Part shown: piece after piece, positions 27,454 through 36,400 of the stretch | Layout of the letters: every line of letters begins with the position of its first letter | Numbering within the stretch: the first letter of the stretch is position 1 | From: Pseudomonas rubra | GTDB lineage: Bacteria > Pseudomonadota > Gammaproteobacteria > Pseudomonadales > Pseudomonadaceae | Assembly: GCF_028656935.1 (NCBI RefSeq) | Contig: NZ_JAMDGZ010000034.1 | Span: 1-64,000 of the forward strand | Direction of reading: 5' to 3' | DNA: 64,000 nucleotides | The notes under the pieces: generated by a model | The model's input: the letters and a program-made list of their open reading frames with translations, nothing else | What the model was told of the DNA's origin: nothing | The model's database searches: none | Made by a program: the position numbers and the translations under genes

Positions 27454-28474
27454 CCGCGAGGGAAAGGTCCAGCACCAGCCGCCCACCGCAGGGACACTCG
27501 TCCATGTAACGATGCGCCGCGACCACCTGGTCGAACGGGTAGGTCTTGATGATCAGCGGGGTCAGCAGCTTGTCGGCAGTGAACTGGTTGATATCGCGCA
27601 AGGCGCGCTGCAGGGCCACCTGGTCCTGGCTGATACCCAGCTCCGGCTTGCCGGTGAAGTTACCGATGCAATGGACGAAGAACTGGATGTTCTTCTGGAA
27701 CGCCGCGCACGCCGGGAACGGCGTCTGGTTGCCACCCTGCAGGCCATACAGCACCAGGCTGCCGCGTGGCGCCAGGGCATCGCCGAGCAGCGCCATTTGC
27801 GGGCCACCTAGGCCATCGAGGACCATGTCGACACCGCGGTTGTCGGTGTACTTGTTGATCTGCATGAGCAGGTCCTGCTCTTCGGTGACGATCACCTTGT
27901 CGGCACCGAGCTTGATCAGGTAGTCGCGCTGATCAGCCTCTTTGGTCGCAGCGAACACCTTCAGGCCCAGGGCCTTGCCCAACTGGACGAAGGCGGGGCC
28001 GGCGCAATGACTGGCGTCGGTGATCAGCGCGGTTTGCCCGGCCTTGGCCCGCGCCAGGTCGACGAAGGCGAAATAGGCAATCAGCAGCGGCGTGTAGTGC
28101 ACGCTGGCCTCGACCGGCGAGAGAATCTCCGGGTAACGGGTCAGGGCGTTGCGCGGCATGACGATGACTTCACCGTAGACCGGGTGCTCGTTGGCACTGC
28201 TGGCCGGGAAGCTGGCGACCTTGTCGCCGATCGCCAGGTCATCGACGCCCTCGCCCACGGCCGTGACCACACCCGCCATCTCGTGTCCGATACCAGCAGG
28301 CAGACGCGCCTGGGACGGTGCCAGGTTCTGCCGCCAGAGCACGTCGTACCAACTGATGCCGATCGCCTCAACGCGAATCTGCACCTCGCCGGCAGCGGGC
28401 TGCGCCTGGGCCTGCTCTTCGATCTTGAGCACATCGGCCGGGCCGAACTTGTGGAAACGGATCATGCGGGACAT
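27449..28474 (-). CDS. mexS: MexS-like medium-chain dehydrogenase/quinone oxidoreductase
   Basis: The 341-residue protein belongs to the medium-chain dehydrogenase/reductase family: GIGHEMAGVV and VGEGVDDLAIGDKVA at the N-terminal fold, then a nucleotide-binding domain around DASHCAGPAFVQLGKALG. In P. aeruginosa MexS (PA2491) is an oxidoreductase whose loss activates MexT and the MexEF-OprN pump; the divergent partner here is a clear MexT, so the assignment rests on both sequence type and synteny. The ATG at 28474 has GAGG six bases upstream, better than the upstream alternative at 28489. Its 3' end lies inside repeat copy D. Confidence 0.87.
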   Translation of the reverse strand: MSRMIRFHKFGPADVLKIEEQAQAQPAAGEVQIRVEAIGISWYDVLWRQNLAPSQARLPAGIGHEMAGVVTAVGEGVDDLAIGDKVASFPASSANEHPVYGEVIVMPRNALTRYPEILSPVEASVHYTPLLIAYFAFVDLARAKAGQTALITDASHCAGPAFVQLGKALGLKVFAATKEADQRDYLIKLGADKVIVTEEQDLLMQINKYTDNRGVDMVLDGLGGPQMALLGDALAPRGSLVLYGLQGGNQTPFPACAAFQKNIQFFVHCIGNFTGKPELGISQDQVALQRALRDINQFTADKLLTPLIIKTYPFDQVVAAHRYMDECPCGGRLVLDLSLAG

Positions 28475-28524
28475 CGCAAACCTCGCCAATTAAACCTCTA
28501 ATGCCCTGAACTCTATCCGGGCTT

Positions 28525-28541
28525 TGATGGTTAGACCATCA
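28525..28541. promoter_or_regulatory. Inverted repeat TGATGGT-N3-ACCATCA in the mexS-mexT space
   Basis: Two perfect 7-base arms with a 3-base spacer, 51 bp upstream of the mexS start. The half-site TGATGG recurs in the second inverted repeat at 28575, so both may bind the same dimeric regulator, most simply MexT. Confidence 0.5.
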
Positions 28542-28574
28542 GTGGCCATTAATAGTCAACATGCTTGTCATTGA

Positions 28575-28599
28575 TTGATGGTAATACCGCGTCCATCAA
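28575..28599. promoter_or_regulatory. LysR-type inverted repeat TTGATGG-N11-CCATCAA
   Basis: Two perfect 7-base arms separated by 11 bases, the spacing usual for LysR-family sites, 75 bp upstream of the mexT start. MexT is a LysR protein known to bind nod-box-like sequences next to mexS and mexE. This is a good candidate for the MexT site. Confidence 0.55.
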
Positions 28600-28673
28600 A
28601 TTATGCGGTGCAGGGTAGCAGCCTTTACCCGTAAGATTCACCCCTGCCCCAATCGCATTGTGAAGCCGAGCCG

Positions 28674-29588
28674 ATGAACCGTAACGACTTGCGTCGCGTC
28701 GACCTGAACCTGCTGATCGTCTTCGAGACCCTCATGCACGAACGCAGCGTGACCCGCGCAGCCGAGAAACTGTTCCTCGGCCAGCCGGCGATCAGCGCCG
28801 CCCTGTCACGCTTGCGCAACCTGTTCGACGACCCGTTGTTCGTACGCACCGGGCGCAGCATGGAACCGTCGGCGCGGGCGGTGGAGATCTTCGCCCTGCT
28901 CTCGCCGGCGCTGGATTCGATCTCCACCGCGGTGAGCCGCGCTGCCGACTTCGACCCGGCCACCAGCACCGCGGTGTTTCGCATCGGCCTGTCGGACGAC
29001 GCCGAGTTCGCCCTGCTGCCGCAACTACTCAAACGCGTGCGCGCCGAAGCCCCGGGCATCGTTTTGGTGGTGCGCCGGGTCAACTACCTGCTGATGCCGG
29101 CGCTGCTGGCTTCGGGGGAAATCTCCGTGGGCGTGAGCTGGACCAACGACCTGCCGGCCAACGCCAAGCGCAAGGTACTGCGGCGCAGCAAACCCAAGGT
29201 GCTGCGCGCCGACAGCATGCCGGGCAGCCTGAGCCTCGACGACTTCTGCGCCCGCCCCCACGCGCTGGTGTCGTTTGCCGGCGACCTGGGCGGGTTCATG
29301 GACGAGATCCTGGAAAAAGTCGGGCGCAAGCGCCACGTGGTCCTCGCCGTACCGCAGTTCAACGGCCTGGGCAGCCTGCTGACCGGCACCGACATCATCG
29401 CCACCGTGCCCGACTACACCGCCGAGGTCCTGACCGCCGCCGGCGGCCTGCGCGCCGAGGATCCGCCGCTGGAAGTGCAGACCTTCGAGCTGCACATGGC
29501 CTGGCGTGGGTCGCAGGATAATGACCCGGGGGAGCGCTGGTTGCGGTCTAGGATTCAGATGTTTTTTGGCGACCCCGAGAGTCTCTAG
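28674..29588 (+). CDS. mexT: LysR-family regulator MexT
   Basis: At 304 residues it has the length and near-identical N-terminus of P. aeruginosa MexT: MNRNDLRRVDLNLLIVFETL, then the helix-turn-helix ERSVTRAAEKLFLGQPAIS and the C-terminal MFFGDPESL, as far as I can recall that sequence. MexT activates mexEF-oprN and mexS in response to disulfide, nitrosative or electrophile stress. It is divergent from mexS with a 199-bp promoter region that holds two inverted repeats. In P. aeruginosa mexEF-oprN follows directly; here a degraded PAAR-like gene and an accessory block follow instead, so the pump genes must be elsewhere or missing. Confidence 0.93.
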   Translation: MNRNDLRRVDLNLLIVFETLMHERSVTRAAEKLFLGQPAISAALSRLRNLFDDPLFVRTGRSMEPSARAVEIFALLSPALDSISTAVSRAADFDPATSTAVFRIGLSDDAEFALLPQLLKRVRAEAPGIVLVVRRVNYLLMPALLASGEISVGVSWTNDLPANAKRKVLRRSKPKVLRADSMPGSLSLDDFCARPHALVSFAGDLGGFMDEILEKVGRKRHVVLAVPQFNGLGSLLTGTDIIATVPDYTAEVLTAAGGLRAEDPPLEVQTFELHMAWRGSQDNDPGERWLRSRIQMFFGDPESL

Positions 29589-29674
29589 GCGTCGTCGGGT
29601 AGGCTGTTCATCTGATCATTTTTGCCTTTCCACAAATCATGGAGTTCCATTCACTTCCAGTGGATTGCTACATT

Positions 29675-29723
29675 GGGGGCATATCTGAGGGCATGCTTTG
29701 GATGGTTTGAAAAGGATGCCCCC
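29675..29723. repeat. Inverted repeat GGGGGCAT ... ATGCCCCC at the island edge
   Basis: GGGGGCAT at 29675-29682 and ATGCCCCC at 29716-29723 flank 33 bases, with a further GAGGGCAT between. Such GGGGGCAT repeats remind me of sequences near integrase genes of tRNA-type islands, but no integrase is present. It lies just after mexT, where the accessory block begins. The meaning is uncertain. Confidence 0.3.
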
Positions 29724-29819
29724 TGCCTAAGGCCAAGCACGCTATTGATGAGGATAGTTCCGACCGGACTCTCTGCGAGTCAATAGACCGGCCTGAGGCT
29801 TTAAGCGGAACAGTGCAGG

Positions 29820-30149
29820 ATGGACAAAACCGCCGGCATCGTGGCTACTCAAAGCGCCCGAGACGCCAAACCAGCTAACGCGGTGAAGGGCCTGATTGAG
29901 CACACGACCAAGCGCCTGAAGAAGCACCAGAAAATGCCGAAGTCGATAGCACTCCACGACACCGGCACTGTCGTCAGCGGCGCGTAGATCAATAGACGCG
30001 CCGTGGCGAGCGTCGGTGATCAAATCAGCTGCGTCGCTGTCATCCTGACCGACGCGCCCGGCACCATCATCGAAGGCCAGCCCGCAGCGCGCCAAGGTAA
30101 TAGCACCAGCCACGCCGGCACCCTGGTGGAAGGCGAGCCGGGCTGGTAG
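29820..30149 (+). pseudogene. Degraded PAAR-like protein gene
   Basis: One frame from an ATG at 29820 to a TAG at 30147 reads like a PAAR-repeat protein but contains an in-frame TAG at 29985. The PAAR hallmarks lie after it: VASVGDQISC, then IIEGQPAARQGN and TLVEG. The part before the stop ends in DTGTVVSGA, which fits the usual start of the PAAR fold. PAAR proteins cap the type VI secretion spike and carry effectors. The zinc-ligand His/Cys pattern is only partly kept. The rest of 29589-29819 and 30150-30410 contains no gene that I can support. Confidence 0.5.
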
Positions 30150-30410
30150 TGGCGTAAGTGATGGAAGCGAAAAAACTCAGTGTCTGCCAAGTTAAGCAGG
30201 GACCTCCTTAGAGAAGGCCGGTGAGAGCAAAGCACGCCGTATCTGAAGATTTCCAGCTGCCGGCCAATGCAATGGCTCGCCGATTCAGCAGAAAGAGATT
30301 GGGCAAAGCCACGAAATCACCTGTACGGAAGCTCGTCTGAAAGTTGCACGCCCCACCACCAGCAAGGCATCAACCCAAGCAACACGCACTGCAACACCTC
30401 CTTTACCGGT

Positions 30411-33400
30411 TCAACTTAACTTCAACACCCTCAGGTCGCTATCTGCCGTTGCCGAAACCTGCAAGAACTTCGCCTGCGAATCAGCTGGCACGTTCACGGG
30501 CCCGTGCCAGTTCGCCAGCCACCACTGATAACAGGTTTCAGGACTGTTTGGCACCTCGGTCGAATCGCGCATGAGCTGCAAGCGTAGTACCGTCGCGGCA
30601 AACACATCGTTATCGCGCGCCAAACCGATGAACGCTGAATCTGCGGGAAAGCCTGCCCTAACGGGCAACCCGGCCGCAGCCGCGAGCAATGCCTTGCTAT
30701 CGGCGAAGGCCTTTTGAGTGGCGTGCAGTTTCTCGATCCGGTCTTTTCGACCGGCAACATTGCCCCGATCCATCACATCCGCCTGCGCGACGATATCCTT
30801 GAGCGTCCCGCACTGTAACTGCAGCAGTCCTTTCGCCGGCCCTCCGAACTGGTCACGGTACAGCCCGAAGTGGCTTTCCATGCCACCGATGTACAGCAGC
30901 AGCCGCTTGATGCGCTGGGCTTTCTCGTCGGCATCACCCATATTTTTGAGCATCTGGTTGAACGCTGTCCAGAAACCCTTGATCCGTGTCCGCCGTGCAT
31001 CGTCCGTATCACCCGCCAACGCAAGCAGTTCCAGCGTGCCGGCTTTGGCCAGTAGCTCAACAATGCGCTGTGGGGCGATGAAATCACTGTCGATGGACTG
31101 GGCACCCGGCAGGTAGGTCTGGCCATTACGGTCGGCTTTGACGATATGCACGCCACGCTGTGCAGTTTCGTCCGCCGGACGCGCCAGGGTCCACATGAAC
31201 CGAGCGCTACGCCGCAACAAGCCGGCCCGGAAGCCTGCCGCAGCATCGATCAGATCGACCCGCCATGGCAACGGCGACTGCGCGTACAGCGGCAAGGAGA
31301 GCTGGGCCCGGTTGCCGTGCACGGTGCGTGAGAGCGCGGCATAAAGCCCCGGTGGCGGTTCCGCCACCGGCTCGTCGGTAAGCATCAGGGTCAGTTGCAA
31401 AGTAGCGTTGTCAGGGAACGTTACGGCGAGTTCAAGCAGGTCGCCCGCGGCCATGTCTGCTGGCTTGCCGTCCGACGTCAGCAGGCGCCCGAGTGACAGC
31501 TCGTGAATCTGTTCCAGCACCAGACTGGCCGGCAACGTATTGGCTGCACTCGCCAGCGTCAGGTCGCGCATTTCACCGCTGCGCCGCAGCAACCTCAGCG
31601 CCAATGGGAGTTTGTCGATGTTGCCTGAAATCAGCGGTTGGGTATAAGCCATCAAGGTCACTGAGCCCTGTCGATTGACCCGCTGACGATCTGCCGCAAA
31701 CACCTTGATATGCTGCTCGCCACGCTGTGTCACCTGGTGCGGCGGTGCACTGAGCCCGGCATCGTAGGCCGGGTCGATGAACAGCAACGAGGTGGGCTCC
31801 AGAGCCAACGCGCCGCGTTCGCGCAGCAGCGGCCAGAGTGAGAAACGCAGCATGACCGGTGCGTTCGAATCACCTCCCGGCAATGCTTGGTCGTCAGCAG
31901 CCAAGACAAACGGGCCTAACGTTTGTTTGTCGTCCCGTACCACCGCGGCCGGGTGCACCGTCAACTTCAGCTGTGCGCTGGGGGTTGCATCAGCGATCAC
32001 CAGCAGCTCAGCGATGGTCGCCAGCGCCGGGCCCGGTACGGTATTGGCCGGGTCGGCTTCGCGCATATCCAGGACGATGCTGGCATACCCGCGCTGTACG
32101 CCATTTGGCAGATGCCGCTGCCCCTGCAGTGGTAGTACATGCAGACTACGGAAGGGTAGCGAGTGACCATTGATTTCCAGGCTGGCCGAGGCTTGCAGGC
32201 GATACGGTGGTTTGGCCGGCAGCGCCGGTGCGCCGAAAAGCAGCTGTAACAGTTCATCGGCCCATGAGCCCGGCCCGGCGGTATTGTCACTCGGTTTTTC
32301 GTCGATCTCGGCAATAAGGCGCAGACTGCCATCCCATGAAGAGGTGATGGTGCCCGAGGTTTCTGGTGCAGCAACCAACGTCACCGTCCAGTCGAAGACC
32401 GCGCCGTTCGCGCGCCTCGATCGGCCGCCGAGGCTGTCCGCCGGGCCGACCCAGGCCCGATGATTCAGGGTTGGCAACAGCGGCGAGGCACAGGGCCGCC
32501 GATCAAAGGTCTGATTGCCTTTATTCTCTGCGAATGGTCCGGGGCGTGGTGTGCGCTCCACCCGCGCCAGCGCGGCACTGGCTTGCGCCGGCGCACCAAA
32601 GCGTGGGAACAACGCGTCGAACGCTTCGACGGCGTTTACGCCCTGCTCGGCGCCCACCTCCAGGCGCAGATGGCGCGCCAGCAGGATTCCCGGGCGCTCG
32701 GAAACAGCGGCGAGCATGGCCTGGCTCGCGAGCAGCGGCTGCCAGATGTCCACCCGCTCCGGCGTGCCAAGGCGCTTGAGATGCTCGTCGAGCACGCGTA
32801 CAACCGGCACCCTCGAGCGTGGCGCAGCCGGCACCAGCCAAGGAATCGGCTCACAGGTAAAGCGCGACTGTATCGGTAGATACAAGGGGGTACGCTGTTG
32901 TGCCAGCCACACAGCGTTCTCGGCACAAAACCGGCTGCCAAGGGAAGTGGCAAGGGCCGGCAGATTGACCCGCCGCGACAGAGCGGCGATGCCACTACCG
33001 CCCGTTTTGTCGTCACGCAGCGCGGCACTGAAGCCCTCCTCTACGCCGGCCATCTCCTCCCCTGTATGCACTGGCAGCAGGTAGCCACGACCGGCATCGG
33101 CGAACTGCTGTTCGAGCGCTACGCGCGCCCGCGGTTGCAAGGTGGGCTGCGGCAAAGACACCGTGCGGAACTCGCCATGACGGTCGCGCAGCAATGCCGC
33201 CCTGGGCCGTGATAGCAGGGTATGGGCTTTCATTGCCACCTGGGCATCGAAGCCATCGTCAGCCTGGTCCGAGAAGTCCAGCCCTGGCCACGGCTGGACC
33301 AGCACCCTGTCCCCGGCCACCAGCAGTTCGCCACGATCTTTGGCCGCCGGCGCGCTGTCAATCAACTGATCCCAGTTGCCGCTGGTCAGCAACGCCGCGG

Positions 33401-36400
33401 CACGCCGCTGCGGGTTTTGTTCTTTGCTGTCGCAATGTACCTGCGAGACCACCGACAGCACCCTTGGCGCAGCAGCCGTTGCTTTGTGGTCATTTAAAAC
33501 CCGGCTCAACGCCGCCGCCGAAGCAAAGAAGTACGGCGTCTGCTCCAGAGACTGCGCCTTGAAATCGGTGGCAAAGCTTTGCTCGACCAACAGCGCCCCC
33601 GCCAACCGGCTGCGCGCGCCGGAATCGCCTTGCAGTGGCCGGGCACCAATGCTTACGGCAACTTCCAGATCGCGTTCGTTGGCGGTTGCCGGTGAAGCGG
33701 CGCAGCTGAATGTAGGCGATATCGGCAAGGCGGCCAGGCTGTCGGGCCAGGCCACGTCGATATCGATGTGCTTGTTAACCTCGCTCTGCATCAGCAGCGG
33801 TTTTTCGCTGCCATTGCCAAGGTAGCTCGCCGACAGCCCCATCAGTGCCGGCAGGCGCAGCAATGGCGCGACATCACTGCCGGCCTGCTCGATCAGGCCG
33901 ACAAAGCCTCCAATCACGACGACATTGCCCGGCTGCTCGCCTTTGCTGTAGATCGCCTGGCGAAATGCCGCACCCTGCGCGCCGTGCAGCACCGAGCCAA
34001 GACCGCCGCGTCCCGGCCAGGTGATACCGAGGTCGCCGTGCCGGTAGCGGGCGGCAAAAGTACTGCGTGCGTTGCGCTCCAGTTTTTCCGCGTCAGCACC
34101 ATTTGGCCACGGCGGGATCAGCGCTGCCATCGCACCCAGAGCGATGCTGTCGACGGCGGTGAAACGCAACGGTACCTCCCCGTCCCTGGTCAGCGAATGC
34201 CGAGACATCACGGTCGCGGTCCAGATCCCTTGTCGGGAATCCGCACGGTTGATGCAACCGGCCGTATACATCGACATTCGATGCCCATCCAGCAGCCACT
34301 CGACCTCATGCGTGTGGCCTGGACCATTCTCGATGCGTAGCTTGCGGCGGCCGTTGGACGCATTTTCGGGGAACGGAACCTGTTCGTCGGAGGCCGTCAA
34401 CGGGCTCACCTGTGGCCAGCCGATAATGCTCTGACCGGCGAGTTTTCCGTGCAGGGTCAACTCGCCGTACCAATCGTCCGGTGTCCCGCCGCCCTCGATC
34501 AGTACGCGGTCGAGCGACAAACTGCAGCGAGACTTTTTGCGCAGCTTGTCGCTCGCGCTGAACACGCCGCAAAAGTGCACCGACTGCAAAGGCGCATTGC
34601 TATCGCTAAACGCCGCGATACAGGCAATCAGACCAAAGTTGATGCTCCCGGTTTCAGGAAAACCTTTGACCAGGGCCGTGCTGAACCGGCTTCCCCGCAT
34701 GCTGGTAAGGGATAACGCGCCGCGTGCCAGAGCGACCTGCACGGCCACCTCGCTATCGAGCAGAAACAGCGTTGCGTCATGCTGATCGCTCTCTAGCTCG
34801 CCACTTGCCTTGACCCGCAGCACCGTCACTCCCTTATCTGCCGGGCCAGGGGCAATCGCCAGTTCATGTTCGACGTTGAGACGGGACCTGCTGCCCTGGC
34901 CTGAGCCAGACTGATTGACCATCAGCTTCGCCGCCGTGATCACCAGTTTGCCTGACTGCGCATTGCCGTCACTCCAGGTGAAGGTCGGCCCTGCGCTCTG
35001 CTTCGCACCCGGCAACTGCACCGGCTGCCCGGCGAAGTCAAACACCAGGCATGGCGCCACCAAAGCCAATTGCCCGTTGACCAGCGCCACCGCGTTGGCC
35101 TGCAGCGTGACCAATCGGCTGCCGACCATGATCGGAAAGCGCAGTGGCGCGTCGCCGTGCAGCCCCACTGTCTTGAGTAACAAGTGCCCCGCTGGCGAGG
35201 CGGTGAAATCGAGGTTGAGCAGATTACCACCGTCGTCTACGTCTTCGCGCTCGGTGCCGATATGCAGACGCGCCACGACGGTCAGGCTTTGTGGCACCGG
35301 ATCGCTGGGTGCGCCGGCCTTGAAATGCGCCTGCAACGCGGCCAGCCGCAACGGTTCGATGAACATATCGCCCAGAGCAATCCGTTCCGACCCCGAGGCA
35401 AAACCGGGACTCGTCGCGCTTGCAGGTAGCAAGCGCCACTCGAAACCTCCCTGCTGCAGTTGGCCGTCCTGCCATGCGAACGTATCGACATCCGAGCGGC
35501 CCTTGAAGCGTCCGTCACGGTTCAGTGGAAGATCTTTGAACCAGAAACGCAGAAGATTGTGCGCGTCGCCGTCGTGCTCCTTTACCTCAAGCATGTGTTG
35601 GCTGGAAAAACGCCCGACAGTCTGCGCATCTGCCGGGCCCAAGCCCGACAGCGCCCGCCACCAGCCGTGACTCAGATCCAGCGGCCGGGCGCCAACCCCG
35701 CGGGCATCCGTAAGAAAGCCATTGCGCAGGAATGAACTCGGGCTGTTGCCCAATACCTGCACGGCGATCTCACTCGACGCAACGCCGTCGATCGTGAGTT
35801 GGCCCGAGGACACCGAGAAGGTTTTTTCCAACCCGAGCAGCGCCTCGTTCCCCGCCAGCGGCTGTTGATTACCCAGTTGCATCCAGCCGTAAGGCAGCAT
35901 GCTGTTCGGGTCCAGGCCAAAGCCAGTGGTGGGTGCGTTCCAGCGCAGGCCGCCGACCAGCGAGTCGATGCCGACCGTGGCGAAATCGTTCAGCGCTTTG
36001 TAGCCGCCAATATAGCTGTGCGCCACCCGAGCCAGTTGCAGGCGCCTTTCCTGTTCCTGCCAGAACTGCTCCAGGGCATTCCAGTCGAGCGCTGTTGCAG
36101 TTGGCGGGGCATCCAGCGGTTCTGGCACGAGAGCACCGGTGCCCGGCGCTTCGGTCGCACGCGGCAACGAGGCCATGGCAAAGGCTTCATCCAGCACCGG
36201 CAGGTCGTAGCGCAAAGCCGCGCGCAAGCTTTGCCAGCGCTGCCCTTCCCAGCGTTCTACCCACGGCGCCAGCTCCGCACCGGGCACTCCGAAGGCGATC
36301 AGGCCAATTCCTCGCGCTTGCAACGGATCAAGCGGTTCTTTCTGTGGCTGTGGCGGCAATGGCCAACGCGTGGGCAGCTTGTATTGCCAACTGCCCTGCA

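Noticed and set aside
29589..29819. Attachment site of an integrated island next to mexT
   Set aside because: The GGGGGCAT repeats look suggestive, but no tRNA gene, integrase or matching direct repeat at the far side (around 52-53 kb) could be found by eye, so no att site is claimed.
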